Source: Sandaracinaceae bacterium (GTDB lineage Bacteria; Myxococcota_A; Polyangia; Polyangiales; Sandaracinaceae). Taken from it: DNA of 64,000 nucleotides. A program made the position numbers and the translations under genes. Where the stretch lies: NCBI GenBank assembly GCA_019637095.1, contig JAHBWG010000015.1, positions 1-64,000 on the forward strand, given 5' to 3'. The notes beneath the pieces are model-generated. The model did no database searches and was not told where the DNA came from. It worked only from the letters and a program-made list of their open reading frames with translations. Positions 1 through 8,105 of this stretch are shown here, piece after piece. How positions within the stretch are numbered: position 1 is the stretch's first letter; every line of letters begins with the position of its first letter.

Positions 1-2
1 AT

Positions 3-65
3 TCCTACGCGGCCCCTAACCCGGGTGAAACGCGGCGGCGCGACGCGCATAAGGGAGACGCGTGA
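3..65 (+). CDS. C-terminal end of an unidentified gene, cut by window start
   Basis: The frame open from the left edge ends in TGA at 63-65, and this stop shares the bases GTGA with the GTG start of the next gene. That overlap is the commonest coupling seen elsewhere in the window, so a real gene probably ends here. Only about 20 polar, Arg-rich residues are visible and no domain can be recognised. In other bacteria NrsF-type genes follow an ECF sigma factor gene, so a sigma factor is a guess from context only. Confidence 0.35.
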   Translation, partial: SYAAPNPGETRRRDAHKGDA

Positions 66-793
66 CGGGCGAGCACGATCCGGCCGGGCCTCGCCCGGAC
101 CTCGAGCGGCGGCTCGCGGAGGCCCGCGAGGCCGACGCGCTGCCGGCCGGTGTCGAGCTCGACGCGATGCTCGGCGAGGTCGAGCGCTCGCTGCGCGAGG
201 CCGACGGAAGCTGGCTGTTCCGCGTCCGCTCGCTCGCGACGGGGGCGCGCCGCGCGATCGCGCTCGGCGCCGCCGCCACGGTGGTCGCCCTCGGCGCGAG
301 CGTGGGGCTGCGCGCGGACCTCGCGTCGGCGCCGGTGGGCTACCTCGCGGTCGGCGTCGTCGCCGGAGCCGCGCTGCTCGCGGTGTGCCTCACGCTGGCG
401 CTCCGCCCGCTGTGCGCTCCACCGCTGCCGCGCGGGCTCCGCGGGGCGCTCGCGGCGGTGAGCCTGGCGGCGACGGCGGCGCTCGCGCTGCTCACGCCCG
501 CGGGGGCCGTCGCCGGCCGCGAGGGCCTCGTCGAGCACGCGACGCCGTGCGCGGCGTACGGGCTCCTCCTGGGGCTCCCCGTCTACGCCGTGCTGCGCGT
601 CCTCGACCGCGGCGGCGCCGGCGCCGCGCTCGTCGCCTCGTGCGCCGCCGGCCTCACCGGGCACCTCGTCTTGACGCTGCACTGTCCGCGCACCGACCCC
701 GCCCACCTCATGGCGGGGCACTTCGCGGTCGTGCTCCTCTTCGTCGCCGTCGTCGGAGGGCTCCCCGCGCTCTGGGACCGCCGCGCGCGGTGA
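62..793 (+). CDS. NrsF/DUF1109-like six-helix membrane protein, possible anti-sigma factor
   Basis: A 243-residue protein with a soluble N-terminus of about 60 residues, then roughly six hydrophobic segments (about 62-80, 95-115, 127-147, 163-180, 188-205, 218-236). Near the C-terminus a His/Cys cluster (H-x6-HCP, then two His within about ten residues) resembles the signature of the NrsF (DUF1109) family, membrane proteins that restrain ECF sigma factors. The GTG start is preceded by GGGAG and overlaps the upstream stop as GTGA, so the two genes are probably co-translated. The family call rests on topology and this short motif; an unrelated membrane protein remains possible. Confidence 0.5.
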   Translation: MTGEHDPAGPRPDLERRLAEAREADALPAGVELDAMLGEVERSLREADGSWLFRVRSLATGARRAIALGAAATVVALGASVGLRADLASAPVGYLAVGVVAGAALLAVCLTLALRPLCAPPLPRGLRGALAAVSLAATAALALLTPAGAVAGREGLVEHATPCAAYGLLLGLPVYAVLRVLDRGGAGAALVASCAAGLTGHLVLTLHCPRTDPAHLMAGHFAVVLLFVAVVGGLPALWDRRAR

Positions 794-850
794 GCCCCAA
801 GGTCCCTCTCAGGGGGTGGGTCGCAACGCGCACACGAGGGAGGCGCACCC

Positions 851-2845
851 ATGAGGCGGACCACGTTCATCTTCGCAGTCGCGGCATGCGCCGCCTGCAC
901 CAGCCCGAGCGAAGGACGCTCGTTCAACGCGGCCCCGGTCGAGGCGGTCCCCGGCGATCCGGGCCTCGCAGAAGATCTGCCGGCCGCGGCGGAGCCCATG
1001 GCCGCGAGCGATCGCGAGCAGGAGGTCGCCGAGGTGCCCGCGCCGAGCGTGGTCGCGCCCGGCGACGGCTACGCGGCGCGCGGCGCGCTCGGCTCCGTGC
1101 AGGGCCAGAGCGGCGCGGCCTACGGCGGCGGCGGCGCGCCCGACCACGCGGCCACGCCCCGCCCGATGCGCCTGGGCATGACCAGCCGCGGGCGCACGGA
1201 GCGCTCCGGAGGTCCGCCGAGCCCGACGGCGACTCCCACGCCCCGTCCGGTGTCGCCGCCCGCGACGCGCGCGAGCGCCGCGGCGCCCGCGCGCCGTCCG
1301 GCCTCTCCGGCGGCGCTGCCCGCGCAGCCCGCGGCGCCGCTCCCGACGAGCGGCGTGCTCGCGTCGAACTTCGTCGCCGGCGGCGGCGCGCAGGCGCGCC
1401 TCGAGGACCTGCTCGACCGCGGCGTGATGGTCGACGGACGCAACGTGCGCCTCGAGGCCTTCGACGACCTCGGCCGCCTCCCCTACCCGGTGCCCGCGCG
1501 CGAGGCGGTCGGGCTGCACGCCGAGCTCGAGCGCGGCCGCGTGCTCGCGACGGGCGAGCGCGTCCACCTGCAGATCGCGCTCATGGCGCGCCAGGGCGAG
1601 GCGCCGGTGCGGCCGCGGATGGACGTGCGGCTCGTGCTCGATCGGTCGGGCTCGATGTACGGCGACAAGTGGACGAACGCGATCGCGGCCGCCCACCAGC
1701 TCGTCGATCGGCTCGAGGCGGGCGACACCTTCGGGCTCATCAGCTACTCGGACGACGCGAACGTCGACCTCGCGCCCGCGCGCGTCGGGGATCGGCGCGC
1801 GGCGCACGCGGCGATCGATCGGGTCCGCCTCGGCGGCGGCACGAACATCGAGGCCGCCCTGCGCGCGGCGGCGAGCGTCGCGCCGCGGCGCCGCGCGATG
1901 AACGACGTGCTGCTCGTCGTGCTCGTCTCGGACGGCGTCGCGAACATCGGCCAGACCAACGCGGGCGAGCTCGGCAGCATCGCGCGCGCGATGTTCGACG
2001 AGCACGGCGTCTTGACGACGAGCGTCGGGCTCGGCACGGACTTCGACGAGGAGACGATGCTGTCGATCGCGCGCGAGGGCAGCGGCAGCTACCACTTCGT
2101 CCGGCGCGCGGGCGACATCGGCGACATCCTGCGCGACGAGCTCGAGGAGCGCGCGCAGGCGGTCGCGCAGGCGCTGCGGCTGCGCGTCGAGCTCGGCGAG
2201 GGCGTCGTCGCGACGCGCGTCTACGGCTCGCAGGTGCTCGACGAGCGGCAGGCGCAGGCGGTGCGCGCGACGGAGATCGCGACCGATCGCCGCCTCGCCC
2301 GCGAGCTCGGGATCGCGCGCGACCGGCAGCAGGACAACGACCGCGGCCTGCGCATGCACCTGCCGACCTTCCGCCGCGGCGACCAGCACGTGGTCCTCAT
2401 GGAGCTCGAGGTCCCGCCGGGGACGAGCGCGTCGCGCATCGCCCGCGTCTCGCTCGACTACAAGGACCTCGCGACCCGCGAGAACCGGAGCGCGAGCGTC
2501 GACGTGAGCGCCGAGCGCACGCGCGACGCGGAGGCCGCCGTCGCCTCCACGCGCCGCACGGTGAAGCGCACGGTGCTCGCGTTCGCCGCGGGCGACGCGC
2601 TCGCCGGGGCGTCGAGCGCGCTCGGGCGCGGCGACGTCGCCGGCGCGCAGGCGCTCCTGGCCGAGCGCCGCCGCGTGCTCGAGGCGGGCGCGCAGCTCTG
2701 GAGCGACGCCGCGCTCGCGCGCGACGCGGACCTGCTCTCGCGCTACGAGCGCGTGATCGGCTCGGCCTGGGACGGCTGGGACGGCGGCGCGCGCCGCACG
2801 ATGGTGCTCGCCATGAACTTCTACGGCGAGCGGAGGATGCGGTGA
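851..2845 (+). CDS. VWA-domain lipoprotein
   Basis: A 664-residue secreted protein. The N-terminus is a lipoprotein signal with a cysteine near residue 13-16, followed by a Pro/Ala/Gly-rich linker to about residue 165. A von Willebrand A domain spans about 255-435; its metal-binding MIDAS motif D-x-S-x-S (DRSGS) is near residue 262, and further Asp/Thr positions follow in the SDG and GGGTN segments. The C-terminal 200 residues resemble the region after the VWA domain in YfbK-like proteins. A good ribosome site (GGGAGG) lies before the ATG. The next gene overlaps its stop by four bases, suggesting a shared envelope function; the ligand is unknown. Confidence 0.75.
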   Translation: MRRTTFIFAVAACAACTSPSEGRSFNAAPVEAVPGDPGLAEDLPAAAEPMAASDREQEVAEVPAPSVVAPGDGYAARGALGSVQGQSGAAYGGGGAPDHAATPRPMRLGMTSRGRTERSGGPPSPTATPTPRPVSPPATRASAAAPARRPASPAALPAQPAAPLPTSGVLASNFVAGGGAQARLEDLLDRGVMVDGRNVRLEAFDDLGRLPYPVPAREAVGLHAELERGRVLATGERVHLQIALMARQGEAPVRPRMDVRLVLDRSGSMYGDKWTNAIAAAHQLVDRLEAGDTFGLISYSDDANVDLAPARVGDRRAAHAAIDRVRLGGGTNIEAALRAAASVAPRRRAMNDVLLVVLVSDGVANIGQTNAGELGSIARAMFDEHGVLTTSVGLGTDFDEETMLSIAREGSGSYHFVRRAGDIGDILRDELEERAQAVAQALRLRVELGEGVVATRVYGSQVLDERQAQAVRATEIATDRRLARELGIARDRQQDNDRGLRMHLPTFRRGDQHVVLMELEVPPGTSASRIARVSLDYKDLATRENRSASVDVSAERTRDAEAAVASTRRTVKRTVLAFAAGDALAGASSALGRGDVAGAQALLAERRRVLEAGAQLWSDAALARDADLLSRYERVIGSAWDGWDGGARRTMVLAMNFYGERRMR

Positions 2846-3843
2846 CGCGCGCCGGCCTCGCCTTCGCGCTCGCGGTGGCGCTGCCGCTCGGCGCGGCGGC
2901 CCAGTGGACCGCGACCGAGCGCTTCGCCCTGCCGCTCGACGGCACGCCGATCGCGCTCGACGCGATCGCCGCCCCGCACGAGGCGCGCGCCGTGCGCGTC
3001 CGGCTCTCGGGCACCGTCACGTTCGGCTACGACGGCTCCGAGCTCGACGCGATGGGCCGCACGGTCGCGGGCGTGCGCGACGACACCGCGGGCCCGTTCG
3101 TGGCGTTGCCGCCCGGGAGCGTCTTGGTCGAGGGGGACCCGGAGACCCACCGCTACGTGTTCGACGTGCCCCGAAGCGAGCACATGAGCTTGCGCTTCGA
3201 CGCGCTGCGGCTCGCGACGCGGCACCTCTTGACGCTCTCGGAGGCCCGGGGCCACCTCGTCGGCGCGATCGAGGTCGAGCACCTCGCGCCGCCGGCGCCG
3301 CCGCCGCCGCCGCCGAGCGCCGCGACGCTCGCCCTGCGCGAGGCCGAGGGCGTACCCGCCCTCGCGTGGGCCGGCGGTGGCGCCGGCGTGCTGCTCCTCT
3401 TCGGGCTCGGCGCGGTGGCGGCGCGACGCCGCAGGGACCCGATCCGAGCGCTCGTGCGGCGCGCCGCGACCGCGCGCGCCGCGATCGGCCGCGAGGTGCT
3501 CGCGCTCGGGCCCGCCTTCGATCCGGTCGCCGCGTCGGCGGAGCGGCTCGTCGAGGTCGCGCGGCAGCACGCCGCCCACCACGGCTCGCTCGAGGCCGCG
3601 ATCGCGCGCACCCGCGCGATGGCCTCGTCGGCGGCGGGCGCGCGGCGCGCGACGCTGTCGACCAAGCGCGCCGAGGTGCGCGCGCGCCTCGCCGCGGTGG
3701 TCGCGCGCCTCGAGGAGACCGCGACCGAGCTCGCCGGGCGCAACGCGGACAGCGCCCGCGCGCGCGGCGTCGACGCCCTCGTCGCCGAGCTCGGCGCCGA
3801 CCTCGACGCGGCGGTCGCCGCCGAGGAGGAGCTCGCGCTCTGA
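2842..3843 (+). CDS. signal-peptide protein with proline hinge, one membrane helix and cytoplasmic coiled coil
   Basis: A 333-residue protein starting at a GTG that overlaps the VWA gene stop (GTGA), so it is probably translated with it. It has a cleavable-looking signal peptide (about 1-21), a periplasmic beta-rich part to about 150, a run of prolines near 152-162, one transmembrane segment near 175-195, an Arg cluster, and then an Ala/Glu/Arg-rich helical cytoplasmic region with coiled-coil character. I do not recognise a family. Topology suggests it links an outer partner, possibly the VWA lipoprotein, to the cytoplasm. It ends four bases from the convergent oxidoreductase gene. Confidence 0.6.
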   Translation: MTRAGLAFALAVALPLGAAAQWTATERFALPLDGTPIALDAIAAPHEARAVRVRLSGTVTFGYDGSELDAMGRTVAGVRDDTAGPFVALPPGSVLVEGDPETHRYVFDVPRSEHMSLRFDALRLATRHLLTLSEARGHLVGAIEVEHLAPPAPPPPPPSAATLALREAEGVPALAWAGGGAGVLLLFGLGAVAARRRRDPIRALVRRAATARAAIGREVLALGPAFDPVAASAERLVEVARQHAAHHGSLEAAIARTRAMASSAAGARRATLSTKRAEVRARLAAVVARLEETATELAGRNADSARARGVDALVAELGADLDAAVAAEEELAL

Positions 3844-3847
3844 CGCG

Positions 3848-5818
3848 TCAGCGGCGCGGGAGACCGAGCGAGGCGGCGAGCTGCTCCGCGCAGATCGACG
3901 CGACGGTCATGATCGGCACCTGCGGGTTCACGCCGAGGTTGCTCGGGAACACGCTCGAGTCCGCGACGAAGAGGCCTCGCACGCGGTGGTGCTCGAAGCC
4001 GGGGCCGACGACGCTCGCCGCCGGATCGGAGCCCATGCGCGCGGTCCCGAAGAGGTGCGTCATCGACATCGCGTAGGCGGCCGGCGACAGCGGCCCCTCG
4101 CGCCCGAAGCGCGCCATCGCCGCGCGATCCCGCGCGACCGCGTCGAAGCCGGCGACGCCCGGGTAGACCTCCGTCGCGCCCGCCTCGAGCATGAGCTCGC
4201 CCATCGCCTGCACCGCGCGGCGCGCGCGCGCCGCGTCGGCGCGCTTCAGCCAGTAGAGCACCTGCGCTCGGCCGCCGACGAGGCGCACCTGGCCCTCCCC
4301 CTCGGCGCGCAGCGCCGCGCCCCACACCGCGAAGCGATCGAGCGCCGGGAGCCGCCCCGCGAACGTGCGCCCGTAGCCCGGCACCCGGCTCGCGAGGATC
4401 GAGAGATCGAACCCGAGCGCCTCGATCTTGAGGCCCTCGCCGCGCAGCCCGATCACCTCGTGCCCCTGCGTGGCGCCGAGGTGGTTGTCGACGGCCTCGG
4501 CGAAGCGCCCCGTGACGGAGACGCCGGGGTGCGCGCTGAGGTGGCGCCCCACGGGGCCGTGCGCGACGCCGCTCGCGAGCAGGAGCGCGGGCGTGCCGAT
4601 CGCGCTCGCCGCGAGGACCACCGCGCGCCGCGCGACCACGTCGAAGCGCGCGCCGGCCGCGCTCGTCCCCGCGACGCCGATGGCCCGGCGGCCGTCGTGG
4701 AGCACGCGGTCGACGCGCATGCCCGCGAGGATGCGCGCGCCATCGCGCACTGCGTCGACGAGGAAGCTGCGATCCATCGAGAGCTTCGCGCCGTGCGGGC
4801 AGCCCTGCAGACATCGCCCGCTGCCGACGCAGCCCTCGACGTTGCGCGCGATCGGGCGCGACGCGAGCGAGAGCGCGGCGGCACCCCGCGCGAGCAGGAG
4901 GTTCTTCGGTCCCGCGACGCGATCCTCGGTCGGCGCGATGCCGAGCCGCGCCCAGATCGCGTCCTCGTGCGCCGCGACGCGCGCCGGATCGAGCGCGCGC
5001 GCCAGCCCCGGGTCGCGCGCGATCCACGCGCGCAGCGTCTCCTCGGAGAAGCGCCAGCAGATCGCGCCGTTGATCACGGACGTGCCGCCGAGCGCGACGC
5101 CCTGCAGGTACGGCATCGGCGCGTTGCCGAGCGCCATCGACGTGCCCATCTCGCGGTAGAGGCGCGCCATCGACAGCAAGCCCGAGCGCACGAACTGCTC
5201 GGGGCGCGCGTGCAGCCCCTCCTCGAGCACGACGACGTCGAGGCCGCGCGCCGCGAGCGCGCGCGCGACCGTCGCGCCGGCGGGTCCGCTGCCCACGACG
5301 ACGACGTCGGCGTCGAACGAGCGATGGGAGCGCACCTCGCGTCCGTCGACGTGCACGAGCTCGACGGGCTCGCCGCCCGAGGACGGCGCGCTCGATGGCG
5401 CGAGCGGTCCGGGGCGCGAGCGCGCGCGCACCGCCGGATCCTCGTAGTACGCGAAGGTCGCGAGGATCTTGAGCGTCGAGAGCACCTGCCGCGTGACGAG
5501 GTCGTGGCGCTGCGCCATCGCGTCGACGAACCGCAGCCGCGCGGCGCGATCGAGGGCGTAGAACGGCTTGCCGAAGCGCGGGTCGGCGAGCGGCGCGAAG
5601 GTCGCGAGCCGCACCATCGCGCGCAGACCGGGCGCGAACAGCGGCCCCGGCGCGTGGTCGATCGCGTCGTGGAAGCCAGCCGCGTCGATCTGCGCGAACG
5701 CGGGCAGCCCGTGCTCCTCGACGGGACCGAGGACCGCTTCGAAGAGCGCCTCGGCCCAGCGGCGCTCGCGCGGGCCGAGCGCGGCGCGACGCGGCGGCTC
5801 GCCGAAGCGCGCGCTCAC
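3848..5818 (-). CDS. GMC-family FAD oxidoreductase
   Basis: A 656-residue flavoenzyme that would oxidise an alcohol or sterol-like substrate. An N-terminal region of about 150 residues resembles the all-helical extension seen on long-chain alcohol oxidases. The FAD Rossmann motif GSGPAGATVARAL lies near residue 175, the GGTSVINGA motif follows, and a Cys-rich stretch (CVGSGRCLQGCPHGA) lies near 320-342. The C-terminal GMC domain has the His of HLFGTARMG near 586 and the Asn of GVNPQVP near 633. The GTG start overlaps the stop of the 181-residue unknown gene upstream (GTGA), so the two are probably co-translated. It is longer than typical choline-dehydrogenase-type members (about 550). Substrate cannot be told. 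Confidence 0.85.
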   Translation of the reverse strand: MSARFGEPPRRAALGPRERRWAEALFEAVLGPVEEHGLPAFAQIDAAGFHDAIDHAPGPLFAPGLRAMVRLATFAPLADPRFGKPFYALDRAARLRFVDAMAQRHDLVTRQVLSTLKILATFAYYEDPAVRARSRPGPLAPSSAPSSGGEPVELVHVDGREVRSHRSFDADVVVVGSGPAGATVARALAARGLDVVVLEEGLHARPEQFVRSGLLSMARLYREMGTSMALGNAPMPYLQGVALGGTSVINGAICWRFSEETLRAWIARDPGLARALDPARVAAHEDAIWARLGIAPTEDRVAGPKNLLLARGAAALSLASRPIARNVEGCVGSGRCLQGCPHGAKLSMDRSFLVDAVRDGARILAGMRVDRVLHDGRRAIGVAGTSAAGARFDVVARRAVVLAASAIGTPALLLASGVAHGPVGRHLSAHPGVSVTGRFAEAVDNHLGATQGHEVIGLRGEGLKIEALGFDLSILASRVPGYGRTFAGRLPALDRFAVWGAALRAEGEGQVRLVGGRAQVLYWLKRADAARARRAVQAMGELMLEAGATEVYPGVAGFDAVARDRAAMARFGREGPLSPAAYAMSMTHLFGTARMGSDPAASVVGPGFEHHRVRGLFVADSSVFPSNLGVNPQVPIMTVASICAEQLAASLGLPRR

Positions 5819-6360
5819 TTCACGACCTCGGGCACGTAGTCGATGCGGTGGTCGCGCTCGAGCGTGAAGTACGTCGGCGTCTCGAGACAGCGACCGCCGA
5901 TCACGACGTAGCTCACGCCGAGCAGCTCGTCGGACGAGCCGGGCGCGAGCGCGACGAGGGGGTCCTTCACGAGCCGCTGCTGCGGCGGGTTGGGCGCGCG
6001 GCCGTAGTCGATCACGAGCCCGCGATCGAAGCCCTCGGGCATCGGCACGCCGGCTGGCGCGATCACCTCGTAGGGCCACTCGATCAAAGGCGCGCCGCGG
6101 CGCGTCTTGGGGCGGCTCGGCGCGTCGACGCCGTCCTGGTGCAGGCGCACGTTCCAGCCCATCAGCCGCCCGTCGGGGTGGCGCCAGAACGTCTTCTGGA
6201 ACGTCTTCCAGGTGGCGAGCACGACGAGGCGCGGCAGCCCGAGGCTCGTGCCTCGGAACGCGTAGCCCTCGATGGCGGCGGGATCGACGGGGTGGCCCTC
6301 GACGATGCGCCGCCGCAGCTCCGCGCGGCTCGCGTCGCGTAACGCGCGTGCGATCGACAT
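5815..6360 (-). CDS. conserved-looking protein of unknown function coupled to GMC oxidoreductase
   Basis: A 181-residue protein without signal peptide or membrane segment. It is rich in aromatic residues and contains segments such as YAFRGTSLGLP, TWKTFQKTFWRHP and GWNVRLHQDG, which look like a folded domain, but I cannot name it. Its stop overlaps the GTG start of the oxidoreductase. A TACGCT hexamer six bases before the ATG supports this start and makes this the first gene of the unit. It may be a partner or substrate-handling protein for the oxidoreductase; this is inferred from position alone. Confidence 0.7.
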   Translation of the reverse strand: MSIARALRDASRAELRRRIVEGHPVDPAAIEGYAFRGTSLGLPRLVVLATWKTFQKTFWRHPDGRLMGWNVRLHQDGVDAPSRPKTRRGAPLIEWPYEVIAPAGVPMPEGFDRGLVIDYGRAPNPPQQRLVKDPLVALAPGSSDELLGVSYVVIGGRCLETPTYFTLERDHRIDYVPEVVK

Positions 6361-6366
6361 GCGCCG

Positions 6367-6372
6367 AGCGTA
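6367..6372 (-). promoter_or_regulatory. -10-like hexamer TACGCT, 6 bases before start at 6360
   Basis: The hexamer matches TANNNT and ends six bases before the ATG of the unknown gene. Transcription would begin at or next to the start codon. Confidence 0.55.
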
Positions 6373-6401
6373 CGACGCAGCGCGCCCCGCGCGCGACCGC
6401 G

Positions 6402-8068
6402 CTACAGCTGACAGTCGAAGAAGACGCGGGTCGCGACGCCGTCGGGGCCCGCCGCGCCGCCCTCGACGGGCGCGCCGCCCGCGCCGGCCGTCCCCTCCGC
6501 GATCGCCGGCAGATCGAGCGCCGCCGCCTCGGCTGCACGCAGCGGAAGCGCCCACGCTCTGAGCGTTCGGACCGGCGGCGGCCGCGCCGCCCGCGCCGCC
6601 GCGCTGGCTGGCGCCGCCGACGCCGCCGGAGTGGCCGCCCGCGCCGCCGGCGCCGCCCGGACCGCCGCCGCCCCCTCCGCCGCCGCGCGCCGGCGCCGCC
6701 CGCGCCCGCTGCGCCCGCGGTGAAGCGCGAGCCCGGGACCGGGTGAACGTCGAGTCCACCTCGGGCGAACAGGCCGAACGAGCCCGCTCGGCGCCGCCGC
6801 CTGCGCCGCCGAGGCCGCCGCAGCCGCTCGAGCCGCCGCCGCCGCCCGCGCCGCCGGTCGGGCCCCAGCCGGCGGGCGTTGCAGTTGCTGCCGCCGTGCC
6901 GCTGCCGCCCGAGCCGACGCCGTGCGCCGTCCTCGCCCGGGTCGCCCGCGCGCCCGACCCACACCCCGCCGCTCACCGCGCCGCGCACCGCGCTCGCGGC
7001 CGCCGCGCGACCGTCGCTCGCCGCCTCCGTCGCGCAGACGTTGCCCGTCCCGCCGCCGCTGCCGCTGTTGAAGCACCCGCACGCCACGCCCGCCGTCCCG
7101 CCCGCGCAGGTGGTCAGCGCAGGCGGCGGCGCGCCGACCGTCGACGAGTCCTCGAACGTCCCGCAGCCCATCGCGCCGTCGCCGCCGCCCGTGCCGCCGC
7201 GACCGCCGCGCGTGTGCTCGATCGTCACCGTCGCGCAGATCGACACCGCCCCGAGCGCGCCCGGCGTCGGGTTGCCATGCGCCGTCGTCCCTGGATCCCC
7301 CGCGCCGCCGCGCACGCCGTCGTCGCCGTCGTCGCCCGCGTCGCCGTCCTCGCCCGCCGACGCGGTGTTCGCCTCCACGACGAGCTCGCGCAGGATGAGC
7401 CCGCCGAGCTCGGGCAGCGTCGGCGTCGATCCGGTCACGCGCGCGCCGTACACGTCGACGCCCGGCTCCGCGGGCGCGGACGCGCTCGCGCGGATCGTGA
7501 GCCGCTCGACCACGGTCGGCGCGCCGATCGACGCGGCGACGAGCCCCTCGATGCGTCCGTCGATGACCTCGGTGCTCACCACGACCGTCGTGTTGCCCGC
7601 GGCGCGCGACCAGCCGTCCGCCGCGTCGTAGCCGCCGTAGATCGAGACGCCGTTCACGAGCACGAGCCGCTCGCGGTAGGTGCCGCGCGAGACGGCGACC
7701 GCGTGCACGTTCCCCGTCGCGACCCCGCGCGCGACGGCGACCTCGAGCCCGCGCGCGAGGGTACGGTACGGCGCCTCGGGCGTGCCCTCGCCCGCCTCGT
7801 CGCTCCCGCTCTCGGCGACGTAGACGCAGTAGGCGACGCGCCCGAACTCGTCCATGAAGAACATGTGCTCGGAGCTGCATCGCTCCGGCAGCGTCTCGCC
7901 CGCGTCGCGCAGCGGCGGCGCGCCCGCGTCCGCGCCCGCGTCGAGCGCCGCGTCCGCGCCCGACGCGTCGCCGAGGCCGCCGTCCGCCGGCGCCACGCCG
8001 CCGTCGGCGCACGAGCCGAGCACGAAGAGGAGCGCGGCGGAGCCGCGGTGAGAGCGCCGTCGAAGCAT
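6402..8068 (-). CDS. glycine-rich beta-helix-like lipoprotein, reading frame broken several times
   Basis: The first 380 or so residues read well in one frame: a lipoprotein signal (lipobox VLGSC), an Asp/Ala linker, then a repetitive part (GTYRERLVLVNGVSIYGGY and similar) like a right-handed beta-helix, followed by Gly-rich loops. From about 6,930 down to 6,540 the sensible glycine-rich reading moves between all three minus frames: GAHGVGSGGSG in a second frame, GSFGLFARGGLDVHP back in the first, RGGGGGGGGPGGAGG in the second, and finally EGTAGAGGAPVEGG to a stop at 6,402 in the third. At least four indels are needed to rejoin it. Either the assembly has errors in GGC runs or this is a decaying gene. 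Because stops are rare here, the first frame also runs on by chance into the oxidoreductase. Confidence 0.6.
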
Positions 8069-8077
8069 GCGCCCCGG

Positions 8078-8083
8078 AGTGTA
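8078..8083 (-). promoter_or_regulatory. -10-like hexamer TACACT, 9 bases before start at 8068
   Basis: TANNNT hexamer placed just before the lipoprotein start; preceded by GG, as in several other copies. Confidence 0.5.
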
Positions 8084-8105
8084 CCGCCGCGCGCGCGCGC
8101 CCGCG

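Noticed and set aside
25-3843. 1,272-codon plus-strand open frame
   Set aside because: Its first 940 codons are Arg-rich shadow of two real genes in other frames; only the part from GTG 2842 looks like protein.
3848-8068. Single 1,406-codon open frame joining the lipoprotein and the GMC oxidoreductase
   Set aside because: The middle reads as Arg-rich nonsense, a different frame there encodes the 181-residue protein with its own promoter-like hexamer, and the oxidoreductase has a proper GTGA-coupled start. Stops are simply rare in this DNA.
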